Shown here: one piece after another, positions 9,429 to 17,488 of the stretch
How the letters are laid out: every line of letters starts with the position of its first letter
Numbering within the stretch: position 1 is the stretch's first letter
Assembly: GCA_021299375.1 (NCBI GenBank)
Contig: JAJTGR010000005.1
Location: 1 to 48,741, forward strand
DNA: 48,741 nt
Origin: Gemmatimonadota bacterium
GTDB taxonomy: Bacteria; Gemmatimonadota; Gemmatimonadetes; Gemmatimonadales; Gemmatimonadaceae
Direction of reading: 5' to 3'
Translations under genes and position numbers: made by a program
Notes under the pieces: model-generated
What the model was told of the DNA's origin: nothing
Databases searched by the model: none
The model's input: the letters and a program-made list of their open reading frames with translations, nothing else

Positions 9429-10853
9429 ATGAATCGGGTACCACCCCGGATGATGCGTCGACTTTCTCCTCGGATTTCCCTGCTGGCCGGCGCCGCGATG
9501 CTCGCGGCGCCGCTGTCGCTTGCGTCTGCTCAGCGCGGCACCCCGCCGGCGCGTCCCGCCGCTGCGCCGGACACGCTCAAGGCCCTCCCCATCGATGGCA
9601 TCGCCGCCGTGGTGGGTGATCAGGTCGTGCTGGTGTCGGAGGTCATGGCCCAGGTGAATCAGGCCCGAGCGGGCGGTGCCAAGGTGGAGTCCGCCAAGGA
9701 CCTCGCCCGCCTCGAGAAGGAGGTCCTCGAACAGCTCGTCGACGTCGAACTGCTGGTGCAGAAGGCCAAGATCGAGAAGGTCGAGGTCAACGACGTCGAC
9801 ATCCAGAACACCGTCGATGACACCGAAAAGCGCATTCGAAGCCAATTCAAGTCGGAATCGGAGTTCAGGACCGCCCTGAAGGAAGCCGGCATGGGCTCGC
9901 TCGAGGAGTGGCGCAAGCTGCAGGCCGAGCAGGTGCGACGCGGCAAGCTGCAGCAGGGCATCATGCAGAAGCTGCAGCGCGACGGCAAAGTCACATCGGT
10001 GAACGTCACGGAGGCCGAGATCACCGAGGCCTTCAACACGTACAAGGAGCGCCTCCCGCGCAAGGAAGCACGCGTGGGGATGCGGCAGGTGGTGCTCGCC
10101 ACCAAGCCGTCAGAGGAAGCGAAGAAGCGCGCGCGCGCCAAGATCGATTCGCTGCACGCCGAGCTGGAGAAGCATCCGGAGGACTTCGAGAACGTGGCCA
10201 AGCGGGAGTCGATGGACCCCGGCAGCAAGGAGCTGGGCGGCGATCTGGGCTGGAACCGTCGTGGGCGCATGGTGCCCGAGTTCGACCGCATGATGTTCGC
10301 GCTCAACCCGGGTGTCCTGAGCCCAGTGGTGGAGACGACCTTCGGCTTCCACATCATCCGCGTCGACCGTGTGCAGCCGGCTGAGGTGAAGGCGCGGCAC
10401 ATCCTCATTCGCCCTGCCGTCGACTCGGCCGACGAACGCCGGACCAGGGCCGTGGCCGACAGCGTGGCGGCGGCGTGGCGCCGTGGCGGCAGTTTCGATT
10501 CGCTCAGCGTGAAGTTCCACGACGAGGCGGGTGGCGAGGACAAGACCATCCCCGAATACCCCCGCAGCGAACTCCCCGAGGCCTATCGCAACGCGCTCGA
10601 GGGGGCGACGCTGAACCAGATTCTCGACCCGTTCCCCATTCCTGATCCCGGGTCAGGGGTCAACAAGTTCGTCGTGGCGCAGGTCACGTTCCTCGACGAA
10701 GCGGGGGAGTACACGCTGGCCGAATACCGGGACAAAATCCGTGAGCAGCTGTCGGAGGAGCGCAAGATGCGCCGCCTCATCGACACGCTGAAGAAGCAGA
10801 CGTACGTGTCGGTGCGGTACAATCCCGACCAGATGGTGGTGACGCCGCAGTGA
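9429..10853 (+). CDS. SurA-like periplasmic chaperone / peptidyl-prolyl isomerase
   Basis: 474 residues. A Sec signal peptide (residues 1-34, cut after ASA) is followed by the SurA N-terminal helix region, which begins IDGIAAVVGDQVVLVSEV. Two parvulin-type segments follow: residues ~210-315 (VGMRQVVLAT, GGDLGWNRRGRMVPEFD, TFGFHIIRVD) and a more divergent one at ~320-410 (VKARHILIRP). SurA carries outer-membrane proteins across the periplasm, which fits a diderm envelope. Start ATG 9429 is used; ATG 9450 (Met8) is an alternative that keeps the signal. There is no obvious ribosome-binding site. The gene lies between the PrsA-like lipoprotein and pdxA, much as surA neighbours pdxA in enterobacteria. 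Confidence 0.9.
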   Translation: MNRVPPRMMRRLSPRISLLAGAAMLAAPLSLASAQRGTPPARPAAAPDTLKALPIDGIAAVVGDQVVLVSEVMAQVNQARAGGAKVESAKDLARLEKEVLEQLVDVELLVQKAKIEKVEVNDVDIQNTVDDTEKRIRSQFKSESEFRTALKEAGMGSLEEWRKLQAEQVRRGKLQQGIMQKLQRDGKVTSVNVTEAEITEAFNTYKERLPRKEARVGMRQVVLATKPSEEAKKRARAKIDSLHAELEKHPEDFENVAKRESMDPGSKELGGDLGWNRRGRMVPEFDRMMFALNPGVLSPVVETTFGFHIIRVDRVQPAEVKARHILIRPAVDSADERRTRAVADSVAAAWRRGGSFDSLSVKFHDEAGGEDKTIPEYPRSELPEAYRNALEGATLNQILDPFPIPDPGSGVNKFVVAQVTFLDEAGEYTLAEYRDKIREQLSEERKMRRLIDTLKKQTYVSVRYNPDQMVVTPQ

Positions 10854-10881
10854 TGCCGACGTTGGGCGCTTGGCGGCTGAC

Positions 10882-11781
10882 ATGATCCGCCTGGGGCTCA
10901 CACTTGGCGATCCACGGGGCATCGGACCGGAGATTGCCGCCAGGGCCCTTCACGATCCGCGCGTGGCCGGACTCGGGGTGCAGTGGCGGGTGATCGGTCC
11001 TCATGGGACGGAAACCGCCGTGCACGAGGTGGTTGGGTATTGGGCGCCGACAGGAAACGCCACCGTCGATGCCGCGGCGGCCGGTCGTCTTGCGGGTTTG
11101 GCCGTGGAACGTGCCGTACAGTTGGCGCTGCCCGGCGAGTTGGATGGGGTGGTCACGGCGCCCATCGACAAGGCGGCGCTCAAGGCGGGCGGCTACGACT
11201 TCCCGGGCCACACCGAAATGCTTGCCGCGCTGGCCGGGGTGCCCACCACCATGATGCTGGCCTCCGACCGGCTGCGCGTGGTGCTCGCCACCACCCACAT
11301 CGCGTTGCGCGATGTGCCGGCCGCCGTGACGCGCGCGGCGCTTGTGCAGGCCATCGAGACCACCCGGGCTGGACTCGGGCGCGACTTCGGTATTCCGGTA
11401 CCACGTGTGGCGTTGTGCGCGCTCAATCCGCACGCGGGTGACCACGGCCGCTTCGGGTCGGAAGACGACGACCTCTTGGCGCCGGTGGCCCGCGCGATGG
11501 ACGTCGCTGGCCCGTTCCCGGCCGACACGGTCTTCGTGCGCGCCATGCGCGGGGAGTTCGACGCCGTGATCGCGCCGTATCACGACGTCGGGATGACGGC
11601 CATCAAGGTGGCGAGCTTCGGCAGCGCCGTGAACGTCACGCTGGGGCTGCCGTTCGTGCGCACATCCCCGGACCACGGCACCGCGCTCGATATCGCGGGA
11701 CAGGGCGTGGCGTCGGCCGAGAGTCTGGTCAAGGCGATGGAGACGGCGGTGGAGATGGTCCGGCGGCGGCAAGGGCTCTGA
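10882..11781 (+). CDS. pdxA: 4-hydroxythreonine-4-phosphate dehydrogenase PdxA
   Basis: 299 residues. PdxA oxidises 4-phosphooxy-threonine in the DXP-dependent pyridoxal phosphate pathway. Family marks are GDPRGIGPE near the N-terminus (GDPAGIGPE in most relatives), the GHTE metal histidine (KAGGYDFPGHTE), LNPHAGDHGRFG, PYHDVGM and the final VRTSPDHGTALDIAG. The three histidines of GHTE, PYHD and SPDHG form the expected divalent metal site. ATG 10882 gives the usual N-terminus; an in-frame TTG at 10870 would add four residues. The gene starts 28 bp after the SurA-like gene and is probably transcribed with it, as with surA-pdxA of E. coli. Confidence 0.95.
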   Translation: MIRLGLTLGDPRGIGPEIAARALHDPRVAGLGVQWRVIGPHGTETAVHEVVGYWAPTGNATVDAAAAGRLAGLAVERAVQLALPGELDGVVTAPIDKAALKAGGYDFPGHTEMLAALAGVPTTMMLASDRLRVVLATTHIALRDVPAAVTRAALVQAIETTRAGLGRDFGIPVPRVALCALNPHAGDHGRFGSEDDDLLAPVARAMDVAGPFPADTVFVRAMRGEFDAVIAPYHDVGMTAIKVASFGSAVNVTLGLPFVRTSPDHGTALDIAGQGVASAESLVKAMETAVEMVRRRQGL

Positions 11782-11894
11782 TCTCTCGGTTCTGAGAGCT
11801 CAGATCTCGGATCTCGTCGTCTGGGCTCTGGCCCCTCGACTCTCCTGTCTCCGCACCATCGGCGTCGACACGGTGGCCTCGCCAGAAACCCAAA

Positions 11895-11922
11895 GGCCGG
11901 CAGGGCGATTGCCCTGCCGGCC
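11895..11922 (-). terminator. Rho-independent terminator of the small minus-strand gene
   Basis: GGCCGGCAGGGC (11895-11906) and GCCCTGCCGGCC (11911-11922) form a perfect 12-bp stem around a GATT loop. Read on the minus strand, the stem is followed by TTTGGGTTT, a usable U-rich tail. It lies 9 bp beyond the stop codon of the 66-residue gene. On the plus strand no T-run follows, though it may still help end pdxA transcription. Confidence 0.7.
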
Positions 11923-11931
11923 GGTGTCTGT

Positions 11932-12132
11932 TCAACCCTTGTTGCGCTGCTCTCCGCGCGTTCGCTCGTAATCCGGTCGGTCGCTATAGCCGTACCCGCC
12001 GAAGACCTCGCCGCCGCGCATGATGTCGTGGCCGTATCCTCGGCCCAGCGGGTATCCGGCGGCAGTCGCCATCGTCTGTCCGTCCTTGGCGTCGTGGCGT
12101 TCGCCCGGCGCGCCCTGCGTCTGGTCGTGCAT
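11932..12132 (-). CDS. Small Gly/Tyr-rich hypothetical protein
   Basis: 66 residues, no recognised family. ATG 12132 has GGAGG nine bases upstream, and the stop is followed at once by a strong intrinsic terminator; this is the main support for a real gene. The product is hydrophilic, with a Gly/Tyr/Arg-rich second half (for example [20 protein letters not shown]), no signal peptide and no membrane segment. It is convergent with pdxA and divergent from typA. An earlier in-frame Met at 12168 exists but lacks a ribosome-binding site. Confidence 0.55.
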   Translation of the reverse strand: MHDQTQGAPGERHDAKDGQTMATAAGYPLGRGYGHDIMRGGEVFGGYGYSDRPDYERTRGEQRNKG

Positions 12133-12318
12133 CGGTCCCAGCCTCCACGAGGGGGTGTGGAAGGACACTACGACATCCGGACGCCGAGAGCAAGCGGGAC
12201 CACTTCGACTGTAACGAAAGCCCTGAGCGCTCGATACGCGGGAGCCGGCGGCACCTGGCTGGCCGTTGGTTTCCGTGGGCAGGCCCCGGACTGCTCGCAG
12301 GTGTGTCGACCGCCCCGG

Positions 12319-12348
12319 TTGAATCCGGCTCCCGGAGCTCGCTATCTT
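12319..12348 (+). promoter_or_regulatory. typA promoter, leaderless arrangement
   Basis: TTGAAT (12319-12324), an 18-bp spacer and TATCTT (12343-12348). Only eight bases (TCAAGGCT) separate the -10 box from ATG 12357, so the mRNA would carry a leader of about 0-3 nt. The same eight bases occupy the same place between a -10-like box and a GTG upstream of efp (47591-47598). Confidence 0.6.
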
Positions 12349-12356
12349 TCAAGGCT

Positions 12357-14198
12357 ATGGAAATTCGCAACGTTGCCATCATCGCCCACGTCGACCACGG
12401 GAAGACCACCCTTGTCGACAAGATGCTCCGCCAGTCCGGCGCCTTCCGCGAGAACCAGGTCGTCGAAGAACGCGTGATGGATTCCAACCCGCTCGAGAAG
12501 GAGCGGGGGATCACCATCCTCGCCAAGAATACGAGCATCCGCTGGAAGGACACGAAGATCAACATCGTGGACACGCCGGGGCACGCCGACTTCGGCGGTG
12601 AGGTGGAGCGCATCCTGCGCATGGTGGACGGCGTGTTGCTGGTGGTCGATGCCTTTGATGGCCCGATGCCGCAGACCCGTTTCGTGCTGCGCAAGGCGCT
12701 GGAGTTGGGCCGGACGCCCATCATCGTGATCAACAAGATCGATCGGCCAGGCGCGGACCCGCTGCGCGTGCACGATGAGGTGCTCTCGCTGTTCATCGAG
12801 CTCGAGGCCAGCGAGGAGCAACTCGACTCACCGGTCGTGTACTGCTCGGCCAAGAACGGGATCTCCACGCTCGATCTCGACGTCGAGCCCGTCGATTTCG
12901 AGCCGCTGTTCGAAACGATCGTGAAGACGGTGCCGCCGCCACCGCGTGATGCAGAGGGGCCGTTCCAGATGCTCGTGTCGACCATCGACTACTCGGCCTA
13001 CCTCGGCCGGCTCGCGATCGGGCGTATCGAACGTGGGACGATCCACATGGGGGACAGCATCACGCTGGTCACGACGGATGCCGCGATGCCGCCGGTGCGC
13101 GGCCGTGTGACCAAGCTGTACGGGTACGAAGGCCTGGACCGCGTCGAGATCCAGGAGGCGTCGGCCGGCGAGATCGTGCAGTTGGCCGGCTTCGAGGACG
13201 TCGACATCGGCAACACGCTGACCGACCCCTCCCATCCGGAAGCGCTCGAGGGGATCAGCGTCGAGGAGCCGACCATCAGCGTCGACTTCGTGGTCAACAA
13301 CTCGCCCTTCGCCGGCAAGGAAGGGAAGTTCGTGACGTCGCGTCAGATTCGCGAGCGGCTGTACAAGGAACTCGAGCGGAACGTGGCACTGAAGGTCGAG
13401 GACAGCGACACGACCGACGCCTGGAGCGTGTCGGGACGTGGTGAGTTGCACCTCTCCATCCTCATGGAGACCATGCGCCGCGAGGGGTTCGAGTTTCAAG
13501 TGTCGCGGCCGCGCGTGATCACCCGCCTCGATGAGCATGGCCGGAAGCTCGAGCCGTTCGAGGAACTGTCCATCGACGTGCCGGAAGACTATCTCGGGGT
13601 CGTCATCGAGAAGCTCGGGCCCCGCAAGGCCGAAATGATCGAGATGAAGAACCCGGGGCAGGGGCTGGTGCGCTTGTTGTATCGGGTGCCGGCGCGCGGG
13701 CTGTTCGGCTACCGCAGCGAGTTCCTCACGGACACGCGCGGCACCGGCATCATGCACCACCGGTTCCTCGAATACGGTCCGTGGGCGGGGCCGCTGTCCG
13801 GCCGCTCGCGCGGGGTGCTCGTCTCCATGGAAAACGGGACCATCATCGCCTTTGCCCTCTTCTCGCTGCAGGAGCGCTCGACCCTCTTCGTCACGCCGGG
13901 TGATGCCGTCTACGAGGGCATGCTGATCGGGGAGAACTCGCGTCCCGGCGACATGGACGTGAACCCGTGCAAGGAGAAGAAGCTCACCAACATGCGCTCC
14001 AAGGGCGCGGACGAAGCGATCGTGCTCGAGCCGCCCCGCCAGCTCACCCTGGAGAGTGCGCTCGAGTACATCGAAGACGATGAGCTCATCGAAGTGACAC
14101 CCCAGAGCATCCGCCTGCGCAAGCGCCTGCTGCAGGCCAGCGATCGCAAGCGTATCAGCCGCGAAGTCAAGCGCGAGCGCGACCGCGCATCGGCCTGA
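12357..14198 (+). CDS. typA: Ribosome-associated GTPase TypA/BipA
   Basis: 613 residues, the usual family length. All GTPase motifs are visible: G1 AHVDHGKTT (residues 10-18), G2 region [11 protein letters not shown]3 [15 protein letters not shown]4 NKIDRPGA and G5 SAKNG. EF-G-like domains II, III and V and the BipA-specific C-terminal domain follow (for example [16 protein letters not shown] and the [11 protein letters not shown] loop). BipA binds the 70S ribosome and supports 50S assembly and growth under stress or cold. ATG 12357 is chosen because the conserved N-terminus starts there. There is no proper ribosome-binding site; the promoter directly before it suggests a leaderless mRNA. Confidence 0.97.
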   Translation: MEIRNVAIIAHVDHGKTTLVDKMLRQSGAFRENQVVEERVMDSNPLEKERGITILAKNTSIRWKDTKINIVDTPGHADFGGEVERILRMVDGVLLVVDAFDGPMPQTRFVLRKALELGRTPIIVINKIDRPGADPLRVHDEVLSLFIELEASEEQLDSPVVYCSAKNGISTLDLDVEPVDFEPLFETIVKTVPPPPRDAEGPFQMLVSTIDYSAYLGRLAIGRIERGTIHMGDSITLVTTDAAMPPVRGRVTKLYGYEGLDRVEIQEASAGEIVQLAGFEDVDIGNTLTDPSHPEALEGISVEEPTISVDFVVNNSPFAGKEGKFVTSRQIRERLYKELERNVALKVEDSDTTDAWSVSGRGELHLSILMETMRREGFEFQVSRPRVITRLDEHGRKLEPFEELSIDVPEDYLGVVIEKLGPRKAEMIEMKNPGQGLVRLLYRVPARGLFGYRSEFLTDTRGTGIMHHRFLEYGPWAGPLSGRSRGVLVSMENGTIIAFALFSLQERSTLFVTPGDAVYEGMLIGENSRPGDMDVNPCKEKKLTNMRSKGADEAIVLEPPRQLTLESALEYIEDDELIEVTPQSIRLRKRLLQASDRKRISREVKRERDRASA

Positions 14199-14249
14199 TC
14201 CTGGCGACGTGAGCCAGGCTGCGTAACCCGGGGCCAGGCCGCGTTTTTT
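14191..14249 (+). terminator. Probable terminator after typA
   Basis: CGGCCTG (14191-14197, overlapping the typA stop) can pair with CAGGCCG (14235-14241), with an inner CCTGGC/GCCAGG stem (14200-14205 / 14213-14218). A run of six T follows at 14244-14249. The long interior makes the exact fold uncertain, but the T-run directly after a G/C stem supports termination. Confidence 0.45.
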
Positions 14250-14253
14250 CGGC

Positions 14254-14282
14254 TTGCGCCCCGGCGTCTCCGTGCCGATACT
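14254..14282 (+). promoter_or_regulatory. Promoter of the hyperacidic protein gene
   Basis: TTGCGC (14254-14259), a 17-bp spacer and GATACT (14277-14282). The expected start is near 14289, giving a leader of ~54 nt that holds AGGAG at 14329-14333, nine bases before ATG 14343. Unlike its typA neighbour, this gene has a conventional leader. Confidence 0.5.
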
Positions 14283-14342
14283 CCCGAGTCCGGGAGTTCG
14301 TTTGCCCTTCCCCTTTCTTCACACTCGCAGGAGAATCGTCCC

Positions 14343-14660
14343 ATGTTGGAGCTGTTCGGGTCGTCGTCGATGGACGCGCTCGAAGAGAAGGTGCCGTCGT
14401 CGCTGTTCGCCTTCGCGGGCGATGACGATGAGGAGTTCGACGACGAAGGGTTGGACGAGGATGACCTCGACGATGATGATGACGTCGACTTCGATGACGA
14501 CGATCTCGATGACGAGGATGATGACGACCTCGATGACCTCGACGAGGACGACGACCTCGACGACGACGACGACGAGGACGATGACGAGGATGAGGACGAC
14601 GAGGACTTCGACTACGAGGATGACCTCGGCTACGGTGACGAGGACGATCCGGACGCCTGA
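14343..14660 (+). CDS. Hyperacidic Asp/Glu-rich protein
   Basis: 105 residues. The first 25 are ordinary (MLELFGSSSMDALEEKVPSS and on). Of the remaining 80, 61 are Asp or Glu, broken mainly by Leu, Phe, Tyr and Gly. There is no signal peptide or membrane helix. The low-complexity codon pattern is GAC/GAT/GAG repeats. Support for a real gene: a clear AGGAG ribosome-binding site, its own promoter and a position behind the typA terminator. I know no characterised family with this layout. Such polyanionic tails can mimic nucleic acid, bind basic proteins such as ribosomal proteins, or bind cations; which applies here is unknown. The short hydrophobic-capped N-terminus could be an interaction segment. 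Confidence 0.7.
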   Translation: MLELFGSSSMDALEEKVPSSLFAFAGDDDEEFDDEGLDEDDLDDDDDVDFDDDDLDDEDDDDLDDLDEDDDLDDDDDEDDDEDEDDEDFDYEDDLGYGDEDDPDA

Positions 14661-14720
14661 CGGCGGCACCGTTGCCGCGTGACGTGAGGAACCTGCCGAG
14701 GAACGGTGCGATCGGCGCCC

Positions 14721-14749
14721 TTGTCCCGAGTCGGGAGCCGGGATACATT
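14721..14749 (+). promoter_or_regulatory. Promoter of tRNA-Ile
   Basis: TTGTCC (14721-14726), a 17-bp spacer and TACATT (14744-14749), placing the start near 14756, about 37 nt before the mature tRNA. Confidence 0.55.
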
Positions 14750-14792
14750 ATGCGGCTCTGGTTGATCGGCAGCCGATGGGGTGGCCGGCACC

Positions 14793-14866
<74 letters not shown>

Positions 14867-14874
14867 CTGCAGTC

Positions 14875-14910
14875 CGACAAAGGCGGCTCCATGCGGAGCC
14901 GCCTTTGTCG
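14875..14910 (+). terminator. Terminator of tRNA-Ile
   Basis: CGACAAAGGCGGCTCC (14875-14890) and its exact complement (14895-14910) form a perfect 16-bp stem around ATGC. The 3' arm ends CCTTTGTCG, so a short U-stretch lies within the base of the stem. Because of the symmetry it could work in both directions. Confidence 0.65.
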
Positions 14911-14956
14911 TGTCTTCGAGACTCTCCCTTACGTCGGCGCACGGGCGCCGTTGCCC

Positions 14957-16141
14957 ATGAACGCGTACCGGCAGTGGCTCGTCGCCTCCGTGCAGGTCGG
15001 GGGCTGTTCACTCTCGGTGGCAACCAAGCCGGGGGTACTGGCGCACGGAACGACGGACGTGGCGGCGTTCATGCTCGCGGAGGCGGTTGCCCGGCGGGGC
15101 GTGGCGGGTGCGCCGTGCCGTTCGGTGCACCTGCACAGCGGCAATGGCCTTGTCGCCGCGGTGGCAGGGCAGGCTGGCTATGCGGTGCAGGCGTATGACC
15201 GTTATCTGCCCAACGTCGAGGCCACGCGCCGAACCCTCGAGGCCAGCGGAGGGGCGGCGCCACGAGTTGCGCACGGCGTGCTGGCCACCGCAGACATGCC
15301 GTCGGGGGGCGCCGATCTGGTCACGATCCGCATTCCGACCGATCGCCTCGGAGTGCAGATGGCCATCGCCGAGGCGTATCGGTGCCTTGCCGTTGGTGGC
15401 GTTTGTCTGCTGGCGGGCGGCAACGACGAGGGGGTGAAGCCCGCCGCGCGGTGGCTCGAACGCGTGTTCGGCGGGGTGCGCCTCGATGCCCAGCACAGCG
15501 GCCACCGCCTCCTGTCGGCCGTCAGGCGCGCCGGGGAGCCCGCCGATCCCGCGGCGCTCGCCTCGCCATGGATGAACCCCGATCACATGCGCGCGACATC
15601 CGTGTCGCTGGGCGCCGGCGAATTCACACAGTACAGCCGGCCGGGCGTCTTCTCGTGGGAGCATCTCGACGAAGCCACCGCGATGCTCGCTGAGACCGCG
15701 CGCATTGCCCCCGGTGAATCCGTGCTGGACCTTGGCGCCGGCGGCGGCGCACTCGGCGTGGTCGCGGCGCGCGCGACCCAGACCGGCCGGGTGCTGTTGC
15801 TCGACGCCGATGCGGATGCCGTGCGGTGCGCGGCGCGCACGGTGATCGGCGCCGGCGTGCATCACGTCGAGGTGCGTGCCAGCGATGCGGGTGAGGCGGT
15901 GGGCGACGCGCGATTCGACGTGGTGGTGACCAACCCGCCGTTCCACGTCGGCAAGGCAACCGACCTCGCGGTTCCGCGCGCCTTCATCGAGGACAGTCAC
16001 GCTCATCTCGTGCCGGGTGGCCGGCTCTATCTGGTTGCCAACCGCACCTTGCCCTACGAGCGCTGGATCAGCGATTGCTTCGGCACCGTGCGGACCGTGC
16101 ACGACGGCCGGCGTTTCAAGGTGCTCGGAGCCACGCGATGA
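14957..16141 (+). CDS. RsmC/RlmG-like rRNA guanine-N2 methyltransferase
   Basis: 394 residues in two tandem Rossmann-like halves, as in RsmC. The N-terminal half (1-~190) is degenerate. The C-terminal half has the SAM-binding motif VLDLGAGGGALG (~residue 257) and the catalytic NPPFH motif (VVVTNPPFHVGKATD). The end shows the YLVANRTLPYERW segment and FKVLGAT, which match the family closely. RsmC methylates G1207 of 16S rRNA and RlmG a guanine of 23S rRNA; I cannot tell which applies. ATG 14957 is the first plausible start after the tRNA terminator; there is no strong ribosome-binding site. The stop overlaps the next start (ATGA), so tlpA-like translation is coupled to it. Confidence 0.88.
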   Translation: MNAYRQWLVASVQVGGCSLSVATKPGVLAHGTTDVAAFMLAEAVARRGVAGAPCRSVHLHSGNGLVAAVAGQAGYAVQAYDRYLPNVEATRRTLEASGGAAPRVAHGVLATADMPSGGADLVTIRIPTDRLGVQMAIAEAYRCLAVGGVCLLAGGNDEGVKPAARWLERVFGGVRLDAQHSGHRLLSAVRRAGEPADPAALASPWMNPDHMRATSVSLGAGEFTQYSRPGVFSWEHLDEATAMLAETARIAPGESVLDLGAGGGALGVVAARATQTGRVLLLDADADAVRCAARTVIGAGVHHVEVRASDAGEAVGDARFDVVVTNPPFHVGKATDLAVPRAFIEDSHAHLVPGGRLYLVANRTLPYERWISDCFGTVRTVHDGRRFKVLGATR

Positions 16142-16671
16142 AGCGGCCAGCCTGGGTGAATGCGTCGAACGTACTGCTGGTGGCCGTGCTGATGTGGGCG
16201 GCACCGCGCTGCTGGCCGCATGTCAAGGCGATCGTCGGGGTGCGCGAGCGCGCCGCCCGGCGCCCGGCCTTTGCCATTTATACGCGGTCGGGACAGCACC
16301 TGACCGCCGACAGCCTGCGGGGCAGGATTGTGCTGGTGAACGTCTGGGCCACCTGGTGCCCGCCTTGCCGAGCGGAGATGCCCGCGCTGCAGCAGTTGGC
16401 GACGGCGTATGCGCCCAGAGGCCTGGTGCTGCTCGGCCTGTCGGTCGACCGCGGCGCCCCCGAGCAGGTCGACGCCTTCCTGCGCGAGCGTGGCATCACC
16501 TACCCGGTGGCCATCGTCGACGGCGAGGTGATTCGCGCCTTCGGTGGAGTGCGTGGCTACCCGACGAGCTACCTACTCGACCGCGACGGCGTCCTCAGGC
16601 ATACCGTGATGGGGCCGGTCGCGCCGTTCACACTGCGGCCGGCCATCTCCCGCCTGCTTGACGAGCCCTGA
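16138..16671 (+). CDS. TlpA/ResA-like membrane-anchored thioredoxin
   Basis: 177 residues. One N-terminal hydrophobic helix (~residues 10-25) anchors a periplasmic thioredoxin fold. The redox centre is WCPPC (Cys74, Cys77) within LVNVWATWCPPCRAEMPALQ. The cis-Pro region is GYPTSYLLDRDG. Such proteins reduce disulfides in cytochrome c maturation or act in general periplasmic redox control. The start codon overlaps the stop of the methyltransferase gene (ATGA), an odd pairing for a redox protein. No cytochrome c maturation gene is nearby, so the substrate is unknown. Confidence 0.88.
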   Translation: MKRPAWVNASNVLLVAVLMWAAPRCWPHVKAIVGVRERAARRPAFAIYTRSGQHLTADSLRGRIVLVNVWATWCPPCRAEMPALQQLATAYAPRGLVLLGLSVDRGAPEQVDAFLRERGITYPVAIVDGEVIRAFGGVRGYPTSYLLDRDGVLRHTVMGPVAPFTLRPAISRLLDEP

Positions 16672-16726
16672 CGGTCGCGCGGGGTAGTCGGTGCCCAGGT
16701 CCGCCCGATCGTGGTGCTGTCCGCGG

Positions 16727-17449
16727 CTACGTGGTGGGTCGCTTCGTGGCCGATGCGCGAAGCGCGTCCACTTCGTGTGGCGCGAGGACCCGCCAGGTGC
16801 CTGCCGCGAGTGACCCCAGCGTCAGGGCACCGAACGCGGCGCGATGCAGCGACACCACGTGGTTGCCGGTGGCGGCGAACATGCGCCGCACCTGGTGGTA
16901 GCGCCCCTCGTGCAGACAGAGCGTCGCCGTGCGCTCACCGGTGACCACGAGGCGCGCCGGTCGCAGGGGGGTGGTCTCCCCTTGCAGCATCAGGGTGCCA
17001 CTCGCAAACCGGTCGACTTCGTGTCCGCGCACCGGTTCGGCGAGCGTGACCTCGTACGTCTTGGGGAGGTGCGAGCGCGGTGAGGTGAGCCGGTGGTTGA
17101 GTACTCCGTCATCCGTCAGCAGCAGTAGCCCGGACGTGTCGGCGTCGAGTCGCCCTACCGGGGCCATGATCGGCGTACGCGCCAGGAAACGCGTCGGGAA
17201 GAGGTCGTACACCAGTGGCGGCCGATCGCTGGTGGAACAGACGTAACCCAGCGGCTTGTTGAGCAGCAGGACCGCACCGGGCGGCGGGTCCAGCGGCGCG
17301 CCGTCCACGTACAACGACGTGTGCTGGAAGGCATCGCGATCACGCACCACCTGTCCGTCCGGCGTGGTGACACGTCGTTGGGCCAGCAGGTACTCGGCCT
17401 CCCGGCGCGTACCATAGCCAAGCCGCGCGAGGTAGCGGGCGATAGACAT
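16727..17449 (-). CDS. RsuA-family 16S rRNA pseudouridine synthase
   Basis: 240 residues. An N-terminal S4 RNA-binding domain (SIARYLARLGYGTRREAEYL) is followed by the RsuA/RluB/E/F catalytic domain: LLLNKPLGYVCS, then VGRLDADTSGLLLLTDDG with catalytic Asp102, then HEGRYHQVRRMFAATGNHV. Close in length to RsuA, which forms pseudouridine 516 in 16S rRNA; RluE/RluF-type specificity cannot be excluded. ATG 17449 is fixed by the S4 domain and by the TATACT box seven bases before it; the frame stays open much farther upstream only because it runs antisense to the next gene. Divergent from the acyl-CoA dehydrogenase with 39 bp between start codons. Confidence 0.92.
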   Translation of the reverse strand: MSIARYLARLGYGTRREAEYLLAQRRVTTPDGQVVRDRDAFQHTSLYVDGAPLDPPPGAVLLLNKPLGYVCSTSDRPPLVYDLFPTRFLARTPIMAPVGRLDADTSGLLLLTDDGVLNHRLTSPRSHLPKTYEVTLAEPVRGHEVDRFASGTLMLQGETTPLRPARLVVTGERTATLCLHEGRYHQVRRMFAATGNHVVSLHRAAFGALTLGSLAAGTWRVLAPHEVDALRASATKRPTT

Positions 17450-17456
17450 GTCAGAG

Positions 17457-17464
17457 AGTATAAC
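17457..17464. promoter_or_regulatory. Overlapping divergent -10 elements
   Basis: AGTATAAC reads TATACT on the minus strand (17462-17457), seven bases before the pseudouridine synthase ATG at 17449. It reads TATAAC on the plus strand (17459-17464), 24 bases before the dehydrogenase ATG at 17489. Both fit the -10 consensus well and share four base pairs, so one DNA segment may serve both genes. No good -35 box is visible on either side. Confidence 0.5.
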
Positions 17465-17488
17465 GGACACCACCCTTGCCCCCACCGC

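Noticed and set aside
7746-9845. A 699-codon minus-strand frame under the lipoprotein foldase gene
   Set aside because: Antisense to a well-supported coding sequence, and low-complexity Arg/Leu/His-rich.
14343-14660. Reading the GAC/GAT/GAG tract as a microsatellite only
   Set aside because: The unit is irregular, stays in frame and has a promoter and ribosome-binding site, so a coding gene is the better reading.
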